Assembly (NCBI GenBank): GCA_002943765.1
Contig: PQWQ01000002.1
Location: 1,674,001-1,738,000 of the forward strand
Direction: 5' to 3'
From: Psoroptes ovis
Taxonomy: Eukaryota > Arthropoda > Arachnida > Sarcoptiformes > Psoroptidae
Length of the DNA stretch: 64,000 nucleotides
In this document: positions 52,084 to 64,000 of the stretch, piece by piece
Layout: each line of letters starts with the position of its first letter
How positions within the stretch are numbered: the first letter of the stretch is position 1
Translations under genes and position numbers: made by a program
The notes under the pieces: model-generated
What the model saw: the letters and a program-made list of their open reading frames with translations, nothing else
Told to the model about the DNA's origin: nothing
Database searches by the model: none

Positions 52084-52086
<3 letters not shown>

Positions 52087-55000
52087 TGGACGAATGTATT
52101 TGATGATGATGATGGTTTTATTTCATAATAATATTCATCAAAATTAAAATTAAAAAACATGAATGTTGTTTTTATTTTTATTTTACTTATTTTCCATTTT
52201 TCTCTAATGAAAATGAAACGAATCGAAAGGGTTCAATGCTTTAATTTTTAGAAAATGAAAAAATTTTTGCTGATTGAATGATATGGAAATGTCATGTTTC
52301 AGTGTTGTGTGTGTATGTCGTTGATTATAATGATTATTATTATTGTTTGTCAAGCAAAAAATAGAAAATTTCATGTTTTATTTTAATTCAAATGAATTAT
52401 TATTTATTATCATTGATTTGTATTGTTTTTTTTCACTGGAAATATTTGCTTTTCACAATACAAATTTTGAAATTTACCATTGGCCTTGAAACAAACACAT
52501 TGTACGTGTTTTTTTTTCATTTGTTCGTTCGCAAAAATCGTATAATCAAATGATGCTTGTATTTGTTGTATTTGAAAAATAGTAATCATTATTTGCACAC
52601 ACACTCACTCACACACACGGGCTTAACCCGTTCGGTTGGGCATGTGGGTCTCGGGATTTTTTTTTCAAAAAAATTTTTCGCCAGCTTTTGTTTTGTTTAT
52701 TATTATTATTATTATTAGTTCGTTTGTTTGATGATGAATAATCAAATGAATATTTTTCATTTTTATTCGCTTCCAAACATTGTTTGCTAATGAAAAATGA
52801 AAATTAAAAATGAAATTAAAAAAAGTGAACCAAAGGGTTTATTTTGTTTCGCATATATGCATATGTGCCTGTGTATGCATGTTATGGTGCGAAAATCTAT
52901 GAAAAAATATATGAAAAACACGCGCAAGATTATCTTATATTTGAAAATTATATTCACTCTATTTCTATTTTTAATTTTTCATTTCCAAACATATAAAAAA
53001 ACATATTCTTCATATTCATTTTCAAATGTTTCTGTTGAATTTCATCTATTGCATCCCCCTTCTCTTCATTCTCTCTATGCTCAATCTATCTAATGTTTGA
53101 AATGAAAATTTTCAAAAGTTCACCGAACTTTTGTTTATTTATTCGTATTTGCTGTTATTTGTATTTAGATTTTTTTCTCAAATTTTCACACTCAATTTTT
53201 AATTTTCAATCTGAAATTCTAATCGTTTTTCTATTATTATTTCAATAATTTGAGAAAAAGAAAAATAATTCATAAAAATGAAAACTGCATGTCGCATCTT
53301 GGATTTTATTTATTTATTTCTCCCATTTTAATTCTCATTTCTTATGAAAATTGAAAACAAATTGATGATGCATCTTTCATCTTAGCAGAATTAGTAATAG
53401 ATTCAATAAATAACGACGAAGAAAAAAGCGATAATAACACGAATTCCTTTAAAATAAAATAATGGGATGATGGAAAAAAATAAAATCTCGATAACGGATT
53501 ATTTCCCAGATTTTTAAACGATGTTGTTTTTGCCGATTGATGATGTTGATGGTGATGATGATGATGATAATAACAATAACAGTGATAGTGATACAACAGT
53601 AGTAATAACATTAAAACATTAAAAATTCGAAAATTGTTCTATTTCATTTTATTTCATTTTTTATTTTATTTTGCGACATATTTTTATTTTAATTTTTTCA
53701 ATATTCTCAAATCGCTACGTGTTTATGTGCTTATAACATGCTGTTATTATCATTATTAGTATTTGCATTGTTGTTAGTATTGTTTAAGTGTAAAAAATGC
53801 AATTTTGTGCAAAGAGTTTTCAATCATTTTTTCCATATTTTTTTCCATGGCACATATTGTATTAATTGCATTATAATAGATCAAGCATCTTTTCATTTTT
53901 TTCTCCAGGATTTATTATATGATATTTTTATGCTCGTATTTTCAATGGATTCTTGCCATTATCCAAAAACAACAACAACAACAACTTGATATGCGAAATA
54001 CATTCAACGATGATGCTTTTGTCATCAAAACTTGGATATTAAAGAGGAAAAATTCAAATTTTATCCGCGCTCGTAAATTGAATCAATATCAATACGTGTT
54101 CAAGTGTTTGATACAAATTGATTTCGCTTTTTTTCCCCTGCATTTTTCCAAGCGAATATTCTCTCTAAATCGAAATTTTTCTTCCATTTTCAATGTTTCA
54201 TTTTAACATAAACAACAAATTTTTCAGCAAAACAAAATTATTTAAATTAACTTTTTTTTCTCCGCTTTACTTTTTCTATTCTGGTAACACGATTTAATTT
54301 GAATTTTTCTGTAATTAATTTTACGATTCCACTGTGAAACAATGTTTGTTTCGAAAAACAGAGAAATTATACTTCAATAATTACATGTTAATTACTTTTC
54401 AATAATTCTTATTCGTTCACTTTTTTTGTGTGTTTGTGTGTAAATTTATTGTTCATTCAGTCTGCTTAATTCCAAAAATATTTCTTCATCAACAGTGTTT
54501 TTTCAGATCACAGGATGTTTTCAATCATCTAATTATTTCTCTGAATATTTTCAGAGTTTTCGGTTCATTTCTGTATGTTTTCAACATTCATTATGTTCAT
54601 AAAAATCATTTGAATCGAGTTAAGTATGAAAAACAATGCTTATTTTGGATTCAATTTGAATCTTGTTTTTCAACAAATTTTCAAAGGAAATCTTTTCCCA
54701 AAATACTTTGAACATTTTGTTTTTCTCATTTAATTCTTAAAATACTCATTATTTTGCATAGTGAATGAGAGTAAAAGTGCACATATCCAATTATTAAATA
54801 CATTATCATTATTATGACAATGAAAAACAACAAAAACAATTTCATTACAAAATGAAAAATGTTTATTTTATTGTCGGATATTGAAAAATGAATTGAATTT
54901 CATATTAACTGGACAAGATTTATTTTTTTATAACTGAAATCTAAACATATTTTGGCTTTCGCTCACTTTGATGTATTTTCATTTGATTATAATTTGAATC

Positions 55001-57224
55001 TCAATTTTGATTATGTTTTTATTTTATTTCATTTATTTGTTTATTCTCATATTCCATTTTGAATGTGAAAATAAAAATAAATTCAATGTTAATCAAAATT
55101 GACCTTGACAACGAAAATTGAATTGAAAAATTATAGCCACTTTTTTTTCAAAAATTTCTCTTCATCAAAAATTCAATGAAAATATTTACACACATTCACA
55201 AATACACAAATAAACAATTGTTTATAATGTGTTTGTATATTTATATTTGCACAAATGTATGAACCAACGAACGAGCAAACAAATGAAAAATTCAAAATTT
55301 TGAATTTATCCTATGAGAAAAACATGATGAAATGAAAATTTGAAAATTGTTTGTGGATGCCAACAAATAATAATCAATAAAATTATAATTGACAATTTTT
55401 GAGAAAAAATAAATTTGAAATTTTGAATAATTTTCATTTGAATTCTATTAAATGCTGTTGCCATTTAATTCATTGTCTATGAGTTTTTCTATGAATAATG
55501 GATTTGATTTGATCATTTATGAAATGATTAAAAAACAATAATAATAACAATGATCAAATATTCATTTTTCATTGTTCATATTCATATAATTGGATGTGTC
55601 CAATGAACGATTGATGGCTGAATAATTTTTCTTGTTTTGTTTATTTTCTGGATAGAGTCCATCGTGTATTCACATGCTTGTTGATTTTGCATGTAATCAT
55701 TTCAAAATTCATTCATTTTTAATTTCCATTTTTATGTGAACGTGAATAATTTGTTTGTTGTTTGTTTGTTTATTTGCGTTTGTGTTTTATGCTAAAAATA
55801 AAATATACTCTTAGCCAAAAAATCATCAAAATCAAATACAAATACAGGTTTTTTTCAAGGATTTGTTTTTTTATTTATTTTCAAAATCACTCCGAAAGAA
55901 TTCAAAATTTTCAATCGCTTTTAAATCATTTTGAATCATGTGAATTTCGAATGATTTTGTTCCAAAATTTTCATTGCAAATGATACTTTCAGATCTAAAT
56001 CATAATTGATTTGTACGACTATTTCCTATAACTACAATGAGACTGGCCATAAATTAATTGACCAGAACACAACAATAACTGAGCAATGTTGTTGTGTTGA
56101 TGTTGTTTCCATTTATTCACTCTTATAATACATCTTTTCCTTTTGTAGAAGGTCCGAGATTCAATTTCATTTGATTATTTTTTTCACACATAAACACATC
56201 TAAATCACACATAAACACATATATAGGATTGAAAATGTGGTGGGTGGAAAATTATTGTTATCATTATCACTATTATATATGAATGAACGTAGTAAATTTG
56301 CCGTGCTAAAAAAACATCATTTTACCGAAAAAAACCGACAAAAAAATGAATGTTAATGTTGTTGTTTGTCTATTTTTTTCAATTCCATTTTTTTTATTTA
56401 TTCATGAAAACGAAAAATTCAAAACACAAATAATTCACATATTTTGTCCTGCCCTGTTCACCAACACACAAACACACACTGATCAATATGGCACATGCAA
56501 ATTTTGCGAAAAATTTTGCATTTTCCTATAAAATTTTTTCCATTTTTTTTCAGGAAAAATTTTCCCAAATATTCATATCAGAATAATATATGAAATTTAA
56601 TATATTATGTTTATGTATGCATTCAAAGATGCAAAAAATGTGAAAATATGGAAAATGTTTTTTCCATTTTTTCAATTTCAATTTCACCAACGAAATAAGC
56701 ATATTGTCGACATTTGCAATTTTGGTTATGTTTTGTTCATGTTTTCTGTGATTCTTTTGCACCATTTCGTTAACTAACCGAAAATGAATGAATGAAACGA
56801 AAAAAAAAAACATCCAATCAGCCAACCAACCAACCCTATTTTTGTTATCGTTATCGTTTTCTGATGACATCGACAATAATATCTAAAAATTTTAAATTTT
56901 TTTGTTGCAACAAAAAATGAAATGGTTTCCATTATTGTTGTTATTGTCGGTCGGTTGGTTGTTGTTGGTGGTTGATTATCAACTAAACTAAAATGTTGAA
57001 TGAATTGAAAAAATCCTATATGTTTTCAAATGAAATGTTTTCTCAGCGTTTAAATGGATGTTTCATTTGAATTTAAATGTATTTAAATGGAGAAAATGAT
57101 TGTTAAAAAATGATAAATGATAATTTTTATTTCATATTTTCTTTTATTTTTCTCCATTTTTCCTTAGCATTAGAATAGATTTATAATTTTAAATGTTTTA
57201 TGTTTTGAAAAAATTTTATTTCAG

Positions 57225-57358
57225 TTCATGATGAAGTTTTGAATCGTTGTCCGGATTCGGTGGTAATTTCCGGATATCAAAATATCCAAGAATTTTCCTC
57301 TCTCGATGGAATATTCTTTTTTCCCAAAAATAATGATAATTGTATCATTAAAACATGA
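57225..57358 (+). other. Exon-like open segment with a good splice acceptor
   Basis: A canonical acceptor (ATTTTATTTCAG ending at 57224) opens into a frame read from 57227 to a TGA at 57356-57358. It encodes 43 residues of protein-like composition: it starts HDEVLNRCPDSVV and continues ISGYQNIQEFSSLDGIFFFP. The other two frames close quickly. I found no partner exon upstream with a matching donor. It may be a terminal exon of an unrecognised gene, an alternative exon, a gene relic or chance. An internal GTAATT at 57263 could also serve as a donor. Confidence 0.3.
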
Positions 57359-60065
57359 TAATAATGATCATTATTATTTGGATGTTTTCAGATCAAAATA
57401 ATTTCGTAACTATTCTCGATGAAATTTATGTTGTTTCCATGATTTAAAGTGATCATTTTATAATCGTATATCCGGTCAGATGTGTTCTGATCAATTTAAA
57501 TATTTGTTATATTTTCAAGAAGATATCATTTATCTATCGAAAATAACCCTTAAAATAACTTCATTCATTTATTTATGTAAAAATATTTCCATTGATGCTT
57601 ATGATTGTTTAACTTTTCGTCTATTTTGGGATGAATATCCCAAACACTGAGAACATTCAAAAATCATCGATTTTCTATCATAATTTCTTTTCTTGAAAAA
57701 TTTAAATATGATTATTTGTATTAAGAAATTTTTTTTCAAATCAGTGTGTGGTCTACAAACAAATAGAAACAAAATAATTTCAGTTATGTTATAAATGTTC
57801 ATTGGTGGCAGTCAATTTTGTTGTTGTTGTTGTTGGTATTTTGATTATTTTTTTGAAAAAAATAAATTTTTCAAATTTTTTTTTTCATAATTTTCTTTTG
57901 TTTTGAATTTCTTATTTGGGTGCAGAACAAACAATAATAAAAGAGTTTTCCCTCCACAATAACGGTCAGAATCCCTGTTGTGATAATTTGTTTTTGACTA
58001 ATTATTTGAATTATTATAAAAATTTTATTTGTATATTCTCATTGTAAAATGGCAGCAATTAAAATCATATTTGAATGATATTTATATTTGATCGTTCATT
58101 TCAAATATTCATTCCGAAAAACATCATTGAAAATAATTTTTCAAAAATTCATCAATCGATGATGTTGGTAGTGTTTGCTGTTGTTGTTTCTTCAAATTAT
58201 TTTGTTGAATTTTTTTGGCCAAAATGAAAAAAAATGATAAGTTTCTCGCTGAAAAAATTCATGAATCAATATGCATTCATATTGATATATATCAATTTAA
58301 TTTGCATGAACATTCAACATTTTTTTTTTGAATTTCAATCATTCATAACGGAAAATTATTTTTGTTTTTCATTATAACGATTCATATTTGATGGTTGGCC
58401 TACAAAACATATTAGATTATATGTTTGTTTGTCTTTGTTTTGCAAGAAAAATTAACATTTTTCCTTAAATATTTTATTATCATCATCCTTTATTATTATT
58501 GTTATTACAACTAAACAAAACACATGAAATTTGTGACCCAAAAAAAAATTATAAAATTGAAAACATCCTTTTCTCCCTGTTCAATCAAGTTTTACCTGGA
58601 AATTTATTGTTTATTATTTGATTTAAATGATTGTCAATCAAATCGGAAAAATGAATAAATGTATTTTTTTTCGGTCCACGGTTTGGTGTACTGTTAATCG
58701 CATTTTACACCAGGTAACGTACGCCATCGTGTGTGATCATGTATCAGATATGTTCAAGATATTTTCAGTAAGGCAGCTAAGAAAATTTGCCATAATAAAG
58801 GGTAAATGGAGGTTTTTTCATTTATTTTTGTGGCTATCATTGCTTGGAAATATAAGCCCTAGATCTGGTTATATTTCAAATCGATCGATTGTATTAGTAT
58901 TGTTAGATTTGTCAAATCATTTATTTATTCATATTATTTATTTCCATTGTTTATTTGTCATATTTATGTTTGTCATCTCATAAACACAATGTTTTTTTTC
59001 ATATTTTCGAAAGTAAAAACAAGGGAATGAAATGATATTTTTATTTTCCATTTCTATTTGTTGTTTCCATAATTATTTTGTTATTAAATACTAATTATTG
59101 CCCTTTTTTTCCAATCATTCACATTTGTCTCCAGGATGATACCGAACGAGAAAAAATATGAAAATGAAATAATGATAAATAAAATTTGTGAAAAGAAAAA
59201 CAAAATTAAAAAATAAAATAAACTGAAAATTTGTATATTTTTCTAAATACAAATAATAAAAACAACTGGATAATAACATTGTTGATTTGTTGTTGATTTA
59301 TTTTATTTTTTCACCAGTATCTATTGATGTTTAACTAATTACAATAATAATGATGATGATATTTCCTTTTTTTTCAGTCTCTAGAAATATAAATATTTTT
59401 GAAAATTATTTGTTCATAAATTACATTTCAAATGTTTTTTTATTTTAATAATAAAAACAAAAGAAATTTTTAATTTATATTTTTATATTTTGCATTCATG
59501 ATATTATTATGGTTGTCATTGTTGATCGTTATTTCGGTTAGTCGATGATATTACTTTATATTTAAAATGTTTCAATCATATTTTTATTTTTTTGCTTGCA
59601 GAATTCGTATTTTCCTTCAAAAATAACATATATTCATAGAAATAATCATTGAATTATAACTGTAATTGCTCGTGTGTATTTATTTTTCTCTGCGTGTGTA
59701 TGGTTGGTTGTCTGTATCATGTGGTATATATGTTGATGTGTCTGTGTGTTTGTGTGTTATCAATTCATTTCATTTCAAATCAACATTTTTCATGTTTTTC
59801 GCTTTTCATTCTAACACTTTCTGCATTTCCTTGCTTCGCTAAATAAAATGAAAATTGAAACATTTTGAATATCAATTTTGATGATATTGATCATTGAATC
59901 AACAGAAAAAAATGTGTGTGCGTGTGACAATATGAATGATAATTTCTAATGTTATTTTTATTTTCAAAGCATAATGCACAAATTTCATACAAAGAAATTT
60001 GTTAATTTTCATTTTTGAATCGATGTTTATTTTGTTTTTGTTTTTTCCCCTAAATTTATGAACAG

Positions 60066-60323
60066 ATTTATGCAGCCAAAAAGGAATGAAAAATAAAATA
60101 AAATCCTTGGATCAAGCAAATTTCATTTGTTGAATGAAAATCAATCAATCAATTAGAAACGCTATTTTAAAATTATTTGAAAAAAATTCAATTGTTTCAA
60201 TTGTAATCATCATTTATTGTTGTCATGTTATGCTTTTCAATTTTTTAAAATGATAATTACAATTGCAACATTGAAAATTGAATGAAATAAAAATATTTTT
60301 CGTTTCAATGGTTAAAAATCGTC
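60066..60323 (+). promoter_or_regulatory. Candidate FOXP 5' leader with upstream splice acceptor
   Basis: A T/C-rich tract (about 60026-60051) precedes an AG at 60065 and another at 60075. The next AG before the FOXP start is near 60155, and none occurs after that. An in-frame stop at 60288-60290 shows that translation cannot enter this exon from upstream, so coding must begin at the ATG at 60324. The exon therefore probably starts at 60066 or 60076 with about 250 nt of untranslated sequence. Confidence 0.4.
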
Positions 60324-63153
60324 ATGTCCATAACGAACAATTCAATAAAACCGGAACAGCAACGGAAAAAATATCGTAAACAACAACAACATAAATCAAT
60401 GAAAATCAATTATATCAATGAAATGAAAATGGCACATTTGAATATTAAACAGCAACAACAACAATTTTTAAATAATAGCAATAATAATAATAATAGAAAT
60501 CAAACATTATCACCGTTATCATCATCATCATCACCTCAAATATCAAGACAATTTGAGATGCATTTACGTCAACAATTACAAATGGAACAACAGCAGCAAC
60601 AACAACAACAACAACAGCAGCATCAATTTATGCAACAATTGCAGCTATCTTCACAACGTCAATATCTACTTAGTAAGTATTTTATCATTTGATTATTTTT
60701 TTTCTTTCATTTGTTAATTTATAAAAAATTTTAAATTTTCAAATATTATCAGATTCATTTCAGCCAATCATACAGGAATTGATAAAAACTGTACCAAATG
60801 CAACAAATTTCAGTCAAGATGAATTATTGGATCTCTTAGTAGCTAATTTTACAAATCAGGCAGCAGCAGCTGCTGCCATACAACATAATCAGCAGCAACA
60901 AAAATTCAATATGGCCGCTGTTAATGGATTATCATCAGCTTTGGGCAATTCATTGGTAGCAGCAGCCGCATTAGCAGCAGCTTCTGCAAATTCTTCGACA
61001 CCTTCACCAGCAAAGGGTTCATCTAGTTCTCCAATTTTGACAAATGGCCGAAATGTCACCGGTCCGACACCATCATCGAATTCTTGTCAATCTAGCATAT
61101 CCCAGCATCATCATCATCATTCTCAACAGCTACATCCTCACGCTAATCAATTACCTCCTATTCCGCCATCATTATCTTCAATTTCTCCTCACCAACAATC
61201 TTTTGAATCTTTAGAACAAGAATTAACAGCAGTGTTGGCAAATAGCTGTTTTGGCGATAATAACTCATTGAATGATGCTGTAATATCACATGTGAATGGT
61301 AGTAATAGTCCATTGATAATAACAGGAAATAGTGGCGAAACAATGACCCTATTCACGGGCTCTTTATATCAAAATAGCGTGTGTAAATGGCCTGGATGTG
61401 AAACATATTGTGATGATATGGCAATTTTTGTGAAACATCTTTCAACGGAACACGGTCTTGATGATCGTAGTACCGCTCAGGCACGTATACAAATGCAATT
61501 CGTACAGCAATTAGAATCACAATTATTGAAAGAGAAAGAAATATTGATGGCTATGCTGCAGCATCTTTATAGCAAGCAAAGATCTATGACAGCTGTCGCC
61601 AATAGCAGTAATAATAATGATATTGATAATAATAATACTTTAGCGGTGACATTGTCTAAAACATCAAACATTAATGTCGAAGATGTTAACAATAGTAAAA
61701 ATAATGGCAACATTCATTTGAATGATGATAATGATCATAATATGATTGTAAGTGTTACATCTTCATCATTATCATCCGCATCAACGTTAACGTCGGCGAC
61801 TGCTCCATCAACAACATCATCATTATCAACAGCATCACCTTCATCAGCAGCAGCAGTAGCTGAGAATTCTCTGCGAATCGCTGCTGTAGCTGCGGCTGCA
61901 GCTGCTGTTGCGGCCAATAACAGCAATGGATGTTCAAATAATCAACAGTTGTCTGCAAATAATACCGATAATTCTAATGGTAATCCAAATCTTCAAACGG
62001 TATTGAAATTATTAAAAGAGCATGAAGAGTTAAATGCAGCAATGATGGCCAATAGTGCTGGTGCTGCATCTAGTCCATTATTAACATCATCTAATGGTTC
62101 CGATGGTCATCATCATTATCAACAGCGACATCATTTATCAAACGGCCATTATAATCAACGTCTATCTCCAATTATTCCATTAAGAACTTCCATCAATGAC
62201 AGTACAAATCATTTGAAAATTTCATCACCGAATTCCCATCATAATCTTCATCATTCGGCATCTAGTCACTCGACAAATTCTTTTTTTACAAACCATACTC
62301 ATCAGTCTCATCACCATCATCATCGTAGTCATAACAATAAGTCGCCATCATTATCATCACCAACTAGTTCAAGTCATTCAGAACCATTTACAGTATCATC
62401 AGCTCATCATGTGAATCATCATCATTTGAAAAATAATCAATTCCACCATAGTCGATCGGCAACAATACGGCGCCGTAATTCTGATAAACATTCTAATGTA
62501 TCAAATAACAATAATGATAATAATATTTTGAATTTATCATCATCAGGAAATAGTTCAAAATCTAATAACGCTACAAAATTATCGAGTCCAAATACAAAAA
62601 ACAATAGCAGCAATAATATCATGCAACCATTATCATTGAAATCTAATAATTCATTGGTTGATGAATTGATTGAAGGACAAAATTTAATTTCAAATAAAAA
62701 AATTGATTCATCATCATCATCATCATCATTATTACCTTTGACAAATGGATCACTGTCGCTAACAACATCAGCTAACTCGTTGACAACACCTACTGCAACA
62801 AATACATCATCTAAAACAAATTTATCAACATCTTCGGATAATAATAGTGGCAATAACACTAAACAAAATACAAAACACGGAAAAATAAAAAAATCTTCAT
62901 CAAATAAACACAATAATAGCAGCAGTAATAATGATGATCTTTGTTTACATGACAGTACTCGTCGTCGTATTGCTGATCGTAATAATATTGATATTTCTGA
63001 AGGTTTGATAATGATTATTCTTTATAAAAATTTATTGAATAACATCTCAAATCCTTTTTTCCTCTTTCAAATACAGAAATCACTAGAAATAGACATTTTT
63101 ATCGTACAAACGAAGTTCGGCCACCATTCACTTATGCATCATTGATTCGGCAG
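60324..63153 (+). CDS. FoxP: FOXP-family forkhead transcription factor (5' part, three exons)
   Basis: Nuclear DNA-binding regulator of the FOXP subfamily. Exons are 60324-60672, 60753-63002 and 63077-63153, with introns of 80 and 74 nt and consistent phases; 892 residues lie in the window and the gene continues to the right. Residues 1-116 are Gln-rich (poly-Q at about 60583-60627). Residues 126-160 contain QDELLDLLVANF and Ala tracts. The FOXP C2H2 finger is residues 327-350 (CKWPGC..H..H; Cys327, Cys332, His345, His350), followed by LDDRSTAQARIQMQ and a leucine zipper (about 366-388). PLSLK at 62627-62641 could be a CtBP-binding motif. The last exon encodes FYRTNEVRPPFTYASLIRQ, the start of the forkhead. 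The zipper-to-forkhead linker is unusually long, about 480 residues rich in Ser, Asn and His. The remaining forkhead exons are outside the window. Confidence 0.95.
60583..60627 (+). repeat. CAA/CAG glutamine-codon tract in FOXP
   Basis: A run of mixed CAA and CAG codons encodes a poly-Q stretch interrupted by one His, as is typical of FOXP N termini. Mixed codon use suggests selection on the peptide and not a pure slippage repeat. Confidence 0.85.
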
Positions 63154-64000
63154 GTAATTATAACTTCAAATATTTATATTTTAATTTAAAATTTCATCGA
63201 AAGAGAAAAAATTACAAAAATCAATCACTCAATGAATCAATCAATTGAATCAATTGATTGATTGATAAATTAATCCATTTAGAGGAAAATAAAACAATAT
63301 CAATATTTGATTGTATACAGATGTGCTTGTCAGAATTTCTGTTTTAACAAGCTTTTATGCTTTTACATGTTTTCCATGTATCACATACATTGTTTTAAAT
63401 GTATTGTATTTCATTTTGTTTCGAGGAATCATTTCACTGAACATAGAAATTGAGTTTTTTAGGAATAAGTTCTTTGGTATATTTTTCCCGTTTCAGCGAA
63501 AAAAAAATTCAATTTCGAAATAAATCTAAACATTGTCAATTGATTTGAATGAATCAATGATTGCAGTAAAAAACAACGAAAGAAATAGAAAATGAATGAA
63601 TGAATAAATAAATTGAAATTGAAATAAAATTTCATTTATATTTTTTCAAAAAATGTTTTCGAAATGTTTTCATTTTTCTTTCATTATTCTTTTTTTTCAT
63701 TATTTTTTATTCATTTTCAATTTTCTCATTTCTAAATGAATTATATTCAATTGCATTTCAATTTCAGCATCTTTCTTGCTTTTTTTCAAATTTTTTTCTG
63801 TAAATTTTCTTTATTATTTCACCATGGAAATGAATGAATGAATAAATTCTTAAATGAATTAATAAATGCAAATAAATGTGAATTATATTTTTTATTATTT
63901 TATTTTTTTTTTTGTATAATTTTCAATTAAATGACATCGACACACACAAAACAATGGTTGAATGGTAGAATATAAATGTTGTTAGCATAAGCAGATGATA
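63154..64000 (+). other. FoxP: FOXP intron splitting the forkhead domain (incomplete)
   Basis: It starts with a GTAATT donor directly after the SLIRQ codons and reaches the window edge, so it is at least 847 nt, more than ten times the other coding introns here. I found no segment encoding the next forkhead residues, so the following exon is outside. The content is AT-rich simple sequence. Confidence 0.7.

Larger units (their letters stand above)
41221..60065. other. Gene-poor region upstream of FOXP
   Basis: About 19 kb with no confirmed coding region; with the preceding stretches it forms a roughly 35-kb interval between the phosphatase gene and the first FOXP coding exon. It is mainly AT-rich simple sequence. 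Distinct items listed separately are a CTCF-core-like palindrome (46451-46468), a possible untranslated exon (47989-48156), several GC-rich hairpins (49529-52630), a CA microsatellite, an exon-like open segment (57225-57358) and a complexity island at 58660-58880. Confidence 0.55.

Noticed and set aside
53738..54711. Consecutive + strand frames of 83, 95 and 93 codons with moderate complexity
   Set aside because: No family match, no splice sites linking them in frame, and lengths expected by chance at this base composition.
61158..62913. Antisense frames opposite FOXP exon 2 (up to 158 codons)
   Set aside because: Shadows of the coding strand's CAT/AAT/TCA-rich codons; the FOXP frame is clearly the real one.
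1..64000. tRNA, rRNA, snRNA, CRISPR and transposon genes
   Set aside because: By eye I found no box A/box B pair with a cloverleaf, no CRISPR-like spaced repeats and no transposase or reverse-transcriptase motifs. A covariance-model and repeat-library scan would be decisive.

Overview
The window is very AT-rich eukaryotic DNA with tiny spliceosomal introns (57 to 80 nt, GT..AG) inside its coding regions. It carries four recognisable protein-coding genes plus the 3' end of a fifth. Metazoan-type FOXP and ferritin genes (the latter with an iron-responsive element), extreme AT content, very short introns and long CAA/CAG-, Asn- and Ser-rich coding tracts suggest a small-genome arthropod. An acariform (astigmatan) mite is my best guess, but this is inference and not proven by any single feature.

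Left end (1-710): the last coding exon of an unrecognised + strand gene (stop at 217) faces a complete four-exon acylphosphatase gene on the - strand (stop at 237). Only 19 bp separate the two stop codons. The acylphosphatase reading frame can be assembled only by including a 17-nt micro-exon. At 8586-9195 (-) is a complete two-exon cytosolic heavy-chain-type ferritin with all ferroxidase ligands and a textbook iron-responsive element in its 5' leader. At 24058-25267 (-) is a two-exon atypical dual-specificity phosphatase with an N-myristoylation signal and substitutions at two normally conserved active-site positions. At 60324-63153 (+) are the first three coding exons of a FOXP-family forkhead transcription factor: a poly-Q N terminus, the C2H2 finger, the leucine zipper and the first residues of the forkhead. 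The gene runs off the right edge.

The remainder is three gene-poor stretches: about 8 kb, about 15 kb and about 35 kb. They are dominated by TTTA/TTCA/CAAA-type simple sequence and homopolymer runs. Between about 35.2 and 41.2 kb the + strand is strongly T-rich, which produces long spurious Phe/Leu/Ser/Cys-rich reading frames. Short islands of higher complexity or GC content punctuate these deserts: perfect hairpins, a CTCF-core-like palindrome, exon-like segments with good splice sites, and a possible 5' untranslated exon of the FOXP gene. I saw no tRNA, rRNA, CRISPR array or recognisable transposase or reverse transcriptase.

Functionally the named genes are unrelated (acyl-phosphate hydrolysis, iron storage, protein dephosphorylation, neural/developmental transcription). 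The most noteworthy context is the roughly 35-kb compartment upstream of FOXP, which contrasts with the introns of 57 to 80 nt elsewhere and is the natural place for long 5' introns and cis-regulation of that gene.
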